8,753 nucleotides of DNA from Bacillota bacterium (GTDB lineage Bacteria > Bacillota > Clostridia > Lachnospirales > Cellulosilyticaceae). The translations under genes and the position numbers were made by a program. The notes under the pieces are model-generated. The model saw only the letters and a list, made by a program, of their open reading frames with translations, was not told the DNA's origin and searched no databases. The DNA lies in the NCBI GenBank assembly GCA_023415525.1, contig JAEZKI010000201.1:1-8753 (forward strand), written 5' to 3'. Shown in pieces: positions 1-6,271 of the stretch; position 1 is the first letter of the stretch, and the number at the start of each line of letters is the position of its first letter.

Positions 1-1
1 T

Positions 2-592
2 TATGAAGCAGGCGCATTTCCTGAGGATACTCTTTTTATAAATGATAAAACCCGTAATGATCTTTTTATACAAAAAGAGGCTGCTATGATAGTACAAGGC
101 TCTTGGTTTATCGGTGATTCTGCATTAAGCAATTATGATACGACAGTAGACATTTTGCCTTTTCCTGATCTAGAAAATGGAAAAGCACATTCAAGTGCCA
201 TTATTTATGGATGTGGAAATGGTATTTTTCATATTAGCCAGAAGGCTTGGGAAGATGACAAATTACGTGAGAAAAGTATTGCACTCTTAAGAAAATTAAG
301 TTCAAAGCAAGCATCTGATATTCTTACAGAGCGTACTGGGTTTATTACAAATATTAAGTTGACTTCTGAACAAAAGGATACATCCAGTATGGCTCAAAAA
401 GGAGATAAGCTCATGGAAGGAGCTAAAGAATTGGTTGGTCCTGTAGATAGTTTTATTGATCGGGTGATATGGGAAGAGATTATTATTAAACAATTTCCTC
501 AAATGTTAAATGGAGAAATTACACCTGAAGAAATTTATGAGCAGGTAAGAAAAGAAATGGAAAATAAACGAGCATCATCAAGTGAAGACTAG
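2..592 (+). CDS. extracellular solute-binding protein, C-terminal part (5' end outside window)
   Basis: This is the last 196 codons of a sugar ABC-type extracellular solute-binding protein. The frame is open from base 2 with no stop, so the gene enters from the left. The first ATG inside the window (86) lies in the middle of a family motif and is not the real start. That motif, KEAAMIVQGSWFIGD, is typical of family-1 sugar-binding proteins, where an invading loop ends in a 'G..AM...GSW' strand. It is followed by a 'PFPD' segment and a helical C-lobe with GCGNGIFHIS. The C-terminus is highly charged. The signal peptide and lipobox, if present, lie outside the window. The stop codon overlaps the ribosome binding site of the histidine kinase gene, so the two are probably co-transcribed and perhaps coupled. 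Next to a kinase and regulator and without adjacent permeases on this side, it may serve sensing rather than transport; that is inference, since permeases could lie further upstream. Family assignment is fairly sure, ligand unknown. Confidence 0.85.
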   Translation, partial: YEAGAFPEDTLFINDKTRNDLFIQKEAAMIVQGSWFIGDSALSNYDTTVDILPFPDLENGKAHSSAIIYGCGNGIFHISQKAWEDDKLREKSIALLRKLSSKQASDILTERTGFITNIKLTSEQKDTSSMAQKGDKLMEGAKELVGPVDSFIDRVIWEEIIIKQFPQMLNGEITPEEIYEQVRKEMENKRASSSED

Positions 593-596
593 GAGG
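591..596 (+). promoter_or_regulatory. ribosome binding site of the histidine kinase, overlapping the upstream stop codon
   Basis: AGGAGG sits 5 bases before the ATG at 602. Its first two bases are the last two bases of the upstream TAG stop, so ribosomes ending the binding-protein gene stop right on the initiation site of the kinase. This favours translational coupling. Confidence 0.8.
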
Positions 597-601
597 CGGA
601 C

Positions 602-2368
602 ATGCTTAATCATATAGCTAAACTTTACAAAAAAATATCGATTCGGACGAAATTACTTTTACTTTTTTCTGTACAGATTATCATTCCTGTAGCTTTTATG
701 GGGGTGATGGTATACAGCAACACGCGAACTATTATTCAAGATAAGTCTACAAAATATGCCATTGATATTTTAAACATGGTTAAACTACGGTTAAATGATT
801 TTTACAGCAACCTAGAAGATATTTCAGAAGACTTACTATATGATACAGGTATTTATGAAACATTAAGTAAAAAAGAAAGTGAGGATCATTATGCAACCCT
901 TGATCATACTAATAATGTGCTAAGACGTATGTGCTTATCTCGAAAAGAAATCCAATCCATTGCTTTGGTATCTAAAAGTGGTGAACGTTATACTTACAAT
1001 TTAAGTAGTGGGAGAGTAGGTCTTGATAATGAATTGCCCTACTCTGAAATGTTTGAGATAGTAAAAAATGGAGAAAGTCCTAGTTGGTATTTAGATAAAG
1101 ATGAAGAAGGGAATATAAAGGATGTATATTTTATACGTCTTATTAGGGATATTGATACATTTAATGAGATGGGTGTAATAGTCCTTGGAATTAATCGCGA
1201 CTACTTAAGAAGTGTATATAGTGACCTTTCTACGGAATTCATGCAAAACATTAGTATTGTAACGCAAGAACAAGAAGTTATTGTTGGAACAACCTCTTCG
1301 GAATATGATTTTTTAAACAATGCATTTATTAAGACAGGGACTAAAAGTAGTGATTATTTTGTTGATAAAGAGAACGATGTTCTTTTGTGCTATATGGATG
1401 TAGAGACACCTAATTGGCAGATTGTTACGGAAAGTTCATTGAATAAACTTACTGAAGAACTGTATCAATTTAAGAATTGGTTTATCTTGCTCATTATTTG
1501 TACCATTCTCATCCTTTCCGTCTTTAGTATTTTAATGGCTATTGATATTATCACGCCTATTAAACAATTAGTAGAAGGAATTAAAAAGTTTGAAGAAGAA
1601 AATATTCATCAAGAAGTCATTGTAGATAGGGAAGATGAATTAGGTTATCTCGGTAAGTGCTTTAATAAAATGTCTCTTGAAATTGACACTTTAGTTAACC
1701 GAGTATACAAAGAAGAGCTTACGCGAAAAGAGGCAGAACTTAAAGCATTACAAGCTCAGATTAATCCCCACTTCCTTTTTAATACATTAGAATCTATTAA
1801 CTGGATGGCACAGCTTAATAATGTACCAGAGATTAGAGACATGGTGACTTCTCTAGGTTCCATCATGGAAGCCAGTATAGGAAAAGGAAATCCACTTATT
1901 CCTCTTAAGCAAGAATTAAAATATGTAGAAAGCTATATATTAATTATGAAAAATCGCTATGGTGAACGTTTAAGCTATGAAACAGAAATCGATGAAAATC
2001 TTATTCGACAGCAGGTTCCTAAATTGGTATTACAACCATTAGTAGAGAATGCTATTTATCATGGGATTGACCGAAGCCGTAAAAAAGGGATTATTCGCTT
2101 GGTTGTCAGAAAGGAAGAAGATAGCATTTATATAGAAGTAATGGATAATGGTAAAGGGATGGAAGCAGAAGAATTACAACTACTTAATAGTAAGTTCCAA
2201 GAAGTGAATCCAAACTATATGTTAATGGGACATAGAAAAGGGATAGGGTTGGAAAATGTTAATGCACGCATTCGCTTATTCTTCGGTCCGCAATATGGAT
2301 TAAGAGTAGAAAGTGAGTATGGTAGCTATACTAAAATAAAACTTACATTACCATTACACTACGAATAG
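602..2368 (+). CDS. YesM-type membrane sensor histidine kinase
   Basis: A 588-residue membrane sensor kinase that would autophosphorylate on histidine and pass the phosphate to the regulator encoded 14 bases downstream. In order: a short basic N-terminus, TM1 at about residues 18-38, an extracellular sensor of about 250 residues (40-290, probably dCache-like by layout), TM2 at about 292-316, and a HAMP linker to about 368. A short coiled region then leads into the His_kinase domain of the YesM/LytS type. The phospho-acceptor is His390 in QINPHFLFNTLESINW. The ATPase domain shows the N-box with Asn483 (VENAIYHG), the G1 box DNGKGM (515-520) and the G2 box GHRKGIGLENV (543-553), so all catalytic motifs are intact. 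Length is normal for the family. Kinases of this family usually control sugar uptake or polysaccharide use, which fits the importer downstream. The ligand cannot be read from the sequence. Confidence 0.95.
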   Translation: MLNHIAKLYKKISIRTKLLLLFSVQIIIPVAFMGVMVYSNTRTIIQDKSTKYAIDILNMVKLRLNDFYSNLEDISEDLLYDTGIYETLSKKESEDHYATLDHTNNVLRRMCLSRKEIQSIALVSKSGERYTYNLSSGRVGLDNELPYSEMFEIVKNGESPSWYLDKDEEGNIKDVYFIRLIRDIDTFNEMGVIVLGINRDYLRSVYSDLSTEFMQNISIVTQEQEVIVGTTSSEYDFLNNAFIKTGTKSSDYFVDKENDVLLCYMDVETPNWQIVTESSLNKLTEELYQFKNWFILLIICTILILSVFSILMAIDIITPIKQLVEGIKKFEEENIHQEVIVDREDELGYLGKCFNKMSLEIDTLVNRVYKEELTRKEAELKALQAQINPHFLFNTLESINWMAQLNNVPEIRDMVTSLGSIMEASIGKGNPLIPLKQELKYVESYILIMKNRYGERLSYETEIDENLIRQQVPKLVLQPLVENAIYHGIDRSRKKGIIRLVVRKEEDSIYIEVMDNGKGMEAEELQLLNSKFQEVNPNYMLMGHRKGIGLENVNARIRLFFGPQYGLRVESEYGSYTKIKLTLPLHYE

Positions 2369-2382
2369 GAAGGGGATAAGAA

Positions 2383-3999
2383 ATGTTTAAAGTATTAATT
2401 ATTGATGATGAACCAACTATTAGAAAGGGACTAATTAATATTATTAATTGGAAGAAGTTTCAATGTGAAGTTTGTGGTGAAGCATGGGATGGTGTAGATG
2501 GTTTAGAAAAATTAGAAGAGTTTAAGCCAGATATCATTTTCGTAGATATAAATATGCCAGAAATAGATGGCCTTACCATGATTAAAAGAGCAAAAGCCAT
2601 TGTACCACATAGCAAATTTATCATCTTATCAGGCTACCGTGAATTTACGTATATGCAAGAAGCCATTAAGATAGGTGCCTTTGATTACCTATTAAAACCC
2701 TCTAGTATTGAAGAAATTTGTGAAGTCATAAAACGTGCTGTTATTGAACTAAAATATCAAAAAGAAGATCAACTTGAAATTAGTAAGCTAAAAAAATGTT
2801 TTGAAGAAAGTATCCCATTGCTAAAAGAGAAACTCCTTTATGATATTATCTTTCAAATTAATATTAACGAAGATGAAATTAATGAGGGGTTTGAACTTTA
2901 TGGAGTAGATATTCATGATTTTGTCATGATGATTATTGAGATTGACAAAGAAGCTGAGAAAAAGGAACCCTATCAACGGCAGCTTTATCAATTCGGGGTT
3001 ATTCATACGGTAGAGGAAATGTTTGCAGAAGACTTTAAAGTGGAAAAAATTGTACTAAGTAGTAAGCAGATTGCCTTTATTATTTTACCCGTAGAAAAAG
3101 GGGAATTATTAGTAGATAGCGTTTATAAAAAAGCAAATAGTGTCCAACAATTAGTAGAGAGTTGCTTTGACTTTACAGTTACCATAGCTATTAGTACAAA
3201 AGGGCGTTCCGTAGAAGAACTTCATCAAAAAATGATTGAGTGTAAAAATGGACTTTCTTATCGCTTTTATATGGGGGATAGCTCTATTATTCTTTATAGA
3301 GATTTGGATGGTTTTTATAAAGGACAAGATACATGGCAATATGAAGGTTATGATAAGATTTTGTGTGAAGCAATAAAAACAGGCAATGAGGAGAATGTAA
3401 TACATACACTAGAGCAAATTAAAAGCAATATTTTACAAACAGGCAAGGATCCTGAACAGATTAAAAGCTTTTATTGGAATCTTATCTTTGAAATTAACAA
3501 TATACGTATCTCTATTAAAAATTTAGAGGCGTCTGATAAAGACATGAGCAAAGATATTTCTAGTTTATATAAAATGATTGAATCGGCTAACCATGTAGGC
3601 GACCTACATGAGCTATTAGAGGAAGTATCAGGAAATATAGTAAACCGTATCAATAAGTATAATAAGAAAAATATTAATCAAATATTACAAAATGCCATGA
3701 AATATATTTGTGAGCATTATGCTGCACCCATTACACTTAATGAATTGGCCGAACATACTTATGTAAGTACCTATTATTTAAGCAGAATGTTTAAAAAGGA
3801 GTTAGGTAAAAATTTTGTAGAATACCTTAATGAAGTCCGTATTGAAAAGGCAAAAGAGCTCTTGCAAGACAACAAGTACAAGACTTATGAGATTGCAGAG
3901 CTAGTAGGGGTACAAGATCCACATTATTTTTCTAAGATATTTAAAAAGTACACCAATATGACTCCCACAGAATATAAGGAAAAATACTTTAATCACTAA
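2383..3999 (+). CDS. YesN-type response regulator with AraC-family DNA-binding domain
   Basis: A 538-residue cytoplasmic response regulator and likely partner of the kinase just upstream. GGAAGGGG at 2368-2375 is its ribosome binding site. The receiver domain covers about residues 1-120: acidic pair Asp8/Asp9, phospho-acceptor Asp55 in FVDINMPE, conserved Ser83 and Lys105 (DYLLKP), so it should be phosphorylatable. A middle region of about 300 residues (125-430) carries no motif I can name, as is common in long YesN proteins. The C-terminal ~108 residues are an AraC/XylS DNA-binding domain with two helix-turn-helix units, the first near 451-471 (LAEHTYVSTYYLSRMFKK), the second near 501-521 (AELVGVQDPHYFSKIFKKY), ending in the usual 'TPTEYK' signature. 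A strong terminator follows directly. The most economical target is the importer operon that starts about 310 bases downstream; this is inferred from position only. Confidence 0.95.
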   Translation: MFKVLIIDDEPTIRKGLINIINWKKFQCEVCGEAWDGVDGLEKLEEFKPDIIFVDINMPEIDGLTMIKRAKAIVPHSKFIILSGYREFTYMQEAIKIGAFDYLLKPSSIEEICEVIKRAVIELKYQKEDQLEISKLKKCFEESIPLLKEKLLYDIIFQININEDEINEGFELYGVDIHDFVMMIIEIDKEAEKKEPYQRQLYQFGVIHTVEEMFAEDFKVEKIVLSSKQIAFIILPVEKGELLVDSVYKKANSVQQLVESCFDFTVTIAISTKGRSVEELHQKMIECKNGLSYRFYMGDSSIILYRDLDGFYKGQDTWQYEGYDKILCEAIKTGNEENVIHTLEQIKSNILQTGKDPEQIKSFYWNLIFEINNIRISIKNLEASDKDMSKDISSLYKMIESANHVGDLHELLEEVSGNIVNRINKYNKKNINQILQNAMKYICEHYAAPITLNELAEHTYVSTYYLSRMFKKELGKNFVEYLNEVRIEKAKELLQDNKYKTYEIAELVGVQDPHYFSKIFKKYTNMTPTEYKEKYFNH

Positions 4000-4004
4000 A
4001 TAAT

Positions 4005-4033
4005 AAGACCCCCAGCTCAGCTGGGGGTCTTTT
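4005..4033 (+). terminator. intrinsic terminator after the response regulator
   Basis: A GC-rich hairpin beginning 6 bases after the stop codon. Left arm AAGACCCCCAGC (4005-4016), loop TCA (4017-4019), right arm GCTGGGGGTCTT (4020-4031). It is a perfect 12-bp stem running into a short TTTT tract (4030-4033). The T tract is short, but the stem is very stable for such AT-rich DNA. It separates the sensory operon from the importer operon. Confidence 0.9.
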
Positions 4034-4052
4034 ACATCATACACAACGCTAA

Positions 4053-4090
4053 AATTATACGGAACTACCTGCAGAAAGGCCGTATTAATT
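4053..4090. repeat. inverted repeat A (ATACGG...CCGTAT)
   Basis: ATACGG at 4057-4062 is matched by CCGTAT at 4080-4085. One unpaired T (4086) then allows AATT (4053-4056) to pair with AATT (4087-4090). Inside, CCT (4068-4070) can pair with AGG (4077-4079), stacking directly on the CCGTAT arm. It begins 19 bases after the terminator. It could be an RNA hairpin or a protein site; the function is unknown. Confidence 0.45.
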
Positions 4091-4104
4091 TATATAAAAA
4101 AGAG

Positions 4105-4130
4105 TTATCTTATTTAAAAATATGAGATAA
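4105..4130. repeat. inverted repeat B (imperfect, 8-base spacer)
   Basis: Arms TTATCTTAT (4105-4113) and ATGAGATAA (4122-4130) pair over 9 positions with one G-T wobble, separated by 8 bases. The arms are AT-rich, so chance is possible. It shares the 8-base spacer and TTAT/ATAA ends with the next repeat, which suggests a related pair of sites. Confidence 0.4.
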
Positions 4131-4146
4131 TCCACAGTTCGAAAAT

Positions 4147-4176
4147 TTATTTTGATAAGAAAATGTATCAAAATAA
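4147..4176. repeat. inverted repeat C, perfect 11-bp arms; candidate operator
   Basis: TTATTTTGATA (4147-4157) and its exact reverse complement TATCAAAATAA (4166-4176) flank an 8-base spacer. The whole element is 30 bases, and the outer flanks do not extend the symmetry. It ends 23 bases upstream of the proposed -35 box of the importer promoter, a usual place for an activator or other regulator to bind. AraC-type regulators more often use direct repeats, so a different regulator is also possible. A Rho-independent terminator is unlikely because the stem is AT-rich and no T tract follows. Confidence 0.55.
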
Positions 4177-4199
4177 CTAAAGAAGAGTGGAAAAATTTG

Positions 4200-4229
4200 T
4201 TGTACTTTTTGGGTAAAGTTTAATAATAT
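4200..4229 (+). promoter_or_regulatory. candidate promoter of the importer operon
   Basis: A possible sigma-A promoter with -35 TTGTAC (4200-4205), an 18-base spacer and -10 TAATAT (4224-4229). It is the best match I see between the terminator and the permease gene, and would give a leader of about 75 bases. The match to TTGACA/TATAAT is only moderate, which is usual for a promoter that needs an activator. TTGTTG at 4197-4202 is an alternative -35. Confidence 0.35.
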
Positions 4230-4252
4230 AAATATTCACAAAAAGCAACATC

Positions 4253-4272
4253 GTCTATTACTAAATATAGAC
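4253..4272 (+). repeat. inverted repeat D, small hairpin in the presumed 5' leader
   Basis: GTCTAT (4253-4258) and ATAGAC (4267-4272) are exact reverse complements with an 8-base loop. The element lies in the presumed leader RNA, about 20-25 bases before the ribosome binding region of the permease gene. The stem is only 6 bp, so a role in mRNA stability or regulator binding is speculative. Confidence 0.35.
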
Positions 4273-4310
4273 AAAAGTAATAATATAGTGGTGAGGAGAG
4301 GTGAGAGCTA

Positions 4311-5294
4311 ATGAGTAGTCAAACAAGAACGACACAAGAATTAAAGCAGAAAACAGTGACTCATGCAAAGAGCCAAAAAAAGACAGGGTTCTTGCACGAA
4401 CTAGTTAAGAAAAAAGCACTTTTTATTATGTTATTGCCAGGGCTCATTGTTATGGCAATTAATAACTACTTGCCCATGTTTGGTCTTTTATTCGCTTTTA
4501 GAAAGATGGATACAGTGACGAAACTCTTTGGTTCAGGTTGGAATGGATTAAACAACTTTAAATATCTATTCGGTACAAGTGCAGCATGGACAATTACACG
4601 TAACACAATAGGTTATAATCTTATTTTCATTCTGATTGGTTTAACGTTACCCGTTACTATTGCAATTGGTTTGAACGAGTTAAGAAATAAAAAAGGAGCT
4701 AAAATTTATCAAAGTTTATTCTTTATTCCTTATTTCTTGTCTTGGATTGTAATTAGTTATTTAGCATGGGGATTCTTAAGTAATGAATACGGTGTAATTA
4801 ATAGGTTGCTTCAATGGATGGGTAAAGAACGTGTACAATGGTTTACGGCTCCTGAATATTGGCCTTATATCCTTGTTATCGTTAATACTTGGAAATGGAC
4901 AGGATATGATACCATTGTTTATCTTGCAGCCGTAGTAGGTGTTAATAAAGAATTATTTGAGGCAGCCGCAGTAGATGGAGCCTCTCGTTTACAACAAATT
5001 TGGCATATTACAATACCAAGCTTAATACCACTTGCTATTGTATTAGTTCTTATTCGTTTAGGAAGAATGTTCTATACAGATATGGGATTATTCTTTACAG
5101 TTCCTCGAAATACAGGAACATTGCACCCTGTAACGAATACTATTGATACTTATGTGTATCGTGCATTTGTTATGACAGGAGATGTAGGATTAGCTTCAGC
5201 AGCAGGTTTTTATCAAGCTGTATTAGGACTTGTAGTTATTCTTACATTTAATGCTATTGTAAGAAAATATGACAAAGACAGTGCAATGATCTAA
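4311..5294 (+). CDS. LplB-type sugar ABC transporter permease
   Basis: A 327-residue inner-membrane subunit of a carbohydrate importer, first gene of a three-gene operon. About six membrane segments can be seen, near residues 36-62, 101-123, 132-155, 183-205, 235-255 and 296-316. After TM1 it has NYLPMFGLLFAF, a signature of the LplB group of permeases. The ATPase-docking EAA loop is intact (ELFEAAAVDGASRLQQIW, from residue 214, followed by ITIPSL); Glu217, Gly223 and Pro236 are the expected conserved residues. The N-terminus is a hydrophilic, basic stretch of about 35 residues, as in the family. AGGTGA at 4299-4304 supports the start at 4311. It should pair with the second permease 15 bases downstream and with the lipoprotein of the same operon. 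Members of this family import oligosaccharides or other carbohydrates; the substrate here is unknown. Confidence 0.95.
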   Translation: MSSQTRTTQELKQKTVTHAKSQKKTGFLHELVKKKALFIMLLPGLIVMAINNYLPMFGLLFAFRKMDTVTKLFGSGWNGLNNFKYLFGTSAAWTITRNTIGYNLIFILIGLTLPVTIAIGLNELRNKKGAKIYQSLFFIPYFLSWIVISYLAWGFLSNEYGVINRLLQWMGKERVQWFTAPEYWPYILVIVNTWKWTGYDTIVYLAAVVGVNKELFEAAAVDGASRLQQIWHITIPSLIPLAIVLVLIRLGRMFYTDMGLFFTVPRNTGTLHPVTNTIDTYVYRAFVMTGDVGLASAAGFYQAVLGLVVILTFNAIVRKYDKDSAMI

Positions 5295-5309
5295 GAAGGG
5301 GGAGAGCAA

Positions 5310-6215
5310 ATGGCTAAACAAAATGTACCAACAGAAGTAGGCATTCAAATTTCAAAAACAGCTAATGCTATTTGGAATGTCATCTTCTTTATAACAGCAA
5401 TAATGTGTGTATATCCTCTACTTCTTGTACTTGCTGTTTCTTTTACAGATGAAACACAAATTGCTATGGCAGGGTATACCATATTTCCAGAAAAAATAAG
5501 CTTTGCAGCTTATGCATTTATTGCAAAAAATATGTTAGCAATTACGAGAGCTTATGGTATTACCATTATTGTTACCTTAGTAGGTAGTTTACTTGGATTA
5601 CTTATTATGGCACTGTATGCTTATCCTCTTTCAAGAGATGATTTTAAGTATAAAGGTTTCTTTAACTTTATTGCCGTTGTAACAATGATGTTTTCAGGTG
5701 GACTTGTTCCTATTTATATGGTTTATGTAAGGGTTTTAGGTTTAAAAGATAATATATTGGCACTTATTTTAACAGGTTTGTTTAGTGCTTATTATGTTAT
5801 GATTATTCGTACTTTCTATAGGCAAAATGTTTCTAAGTCTTTGATTGAAGCAGCACAAATTGACGGAGCAGGGGAGTTTAAAATTTTCTTCCAGATTGTC
5901 TTACCGCTTGCAAAACCTGCTTTAGCAACTGTACTTATGTTTAGTATGTTAGTTTATTGGAATGACTGGTATAGTCCACTTCTTTATATTACGAAGATGG
6001 AACTCTACAATTTACAATATTTGATGTATCAGGTTCAAGCAAAAATTGCGAACTTGACACGTATTGCAAATAGTGCAGAGGCTGTTAAGGACATTCCGTC
6101 AGAAGCCGCCAGAATGGCGATGGCTATTGTTGCTATTGGACCTATTATTCTTTGTTATCCTTTCTTCCAACGTTATTTCGAAAAGGGAATTACGTTAGGT
6201 GGAGTAAAAGAATAA
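5310..6215 (+). CDS. YtcP-type carbohydrate ABC transporter permease
   Basis: A 301-residue second permease subunit of the same importer. AAGGGGGAG just before its ATG, right after the upstream stop, gives tight operon spacing. Membrane segments are near residues 20-45, 82-106, 118-140, 148-167, 203-220 and 268-286. The EAA loop for ATPase contact is present: SLIEAAQIDGAGEFKIF from residue 177, followed by IVLPL, with Glu180, Gly186 and Pro199. An SGGLVPIY-type segment (129-136) and the C-terminal end 'FEKGITLGGVKE' are characteristic of the YtcP/AraQ-like group and show that the protein is complete. It forms the heterodimeric membrane channel with the LplB-type subunit. No nucleotide-binding subunit is encoded in this window, so a shared MsmX-like ATPase is presumed. 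Confidence 0.95.
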   Translation: MAKQNVPTEVGIQISKTANAIWNVIFFITAIMCVYPLLLVLAVSFTDETQIAMAGYTIFPEKISFAAYAFIAKNMLAITRAYGITIIVTLVGSLLGLLIMALYAYPLSRDDFKYKGFFNFIAVVTMMFSGGLVPIYMVYVRVLGLKDNILALILTGLFSAYYVMIIRTFYRQNVSKSLIEAAQIDGAGEFKIFFQIVLPLAKPALATVLMFSMLVYWNDWYSPLLYITKMELYNLQYLMYQVQAKIANLTRIANSAEAVKDIPSEAARMAMAIVAIGPIILCYPFFQRYFEKGITLGGVKE

Positions 6216-6271
6216 AGGTTTGATATAAAACTATTTAATTTAAATTTATAGTTAAACTAGGAGGAGATTGT

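Larger units (their letters stand above)
4034..4310. other. non-coding control region between the sensory and importer operons
   Basis: About 280 bases with no credible open reading frame and no tRNA-like or known riboswitch pattern that I can recognise. It is very AT-rich. From left to right it holds an inverted repeat with ATACGG/CCGTAT arms, an imperfect inverted repeat with TTATCT/AGATAA ends, a perfect 11-bp inverted repeat, a plausible promoter near 4200-4229, and a small GTCTAT/ATAGAC hairpin before the ribosome binding site of the permease gene. The decamer TAATAATATA occurs twice (4221-4230 and 4278-4287). I looked for a catabolite-responsive element of the TGNAANCGNTNNCA type and found none. 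Confidence 0.7.

Noticed and set aside
30..69. Direct repeat TCTTTTTATA near the left edge
   Set aside because: Both copies lie within the solute-binding protein coding sequence and encode related 'LFI' residues; short AT-rich repeats are expected by chance.
86..592. A complete 168-residue gene starting at 86
   Set aside because: The same frame is open to the left edge and the residues before the ATG continue the solute-binding motif, so this is an internal methionine of a truncated gene.
3151..3405. Reverse-strand reading frame of 84 codons inside the response regulator
   Set aside because: Shadow of a well-supported gene, with no ribosome binding site and no family pattern.
6220..6250. 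Possible promoter (TTGATA ... TTTATA) before the lipoprotein gene
   Set aside because: The spacer would be 19 bases and the -10 would end only 8 bases before the ribosome binding site; too weak to list as a feature.
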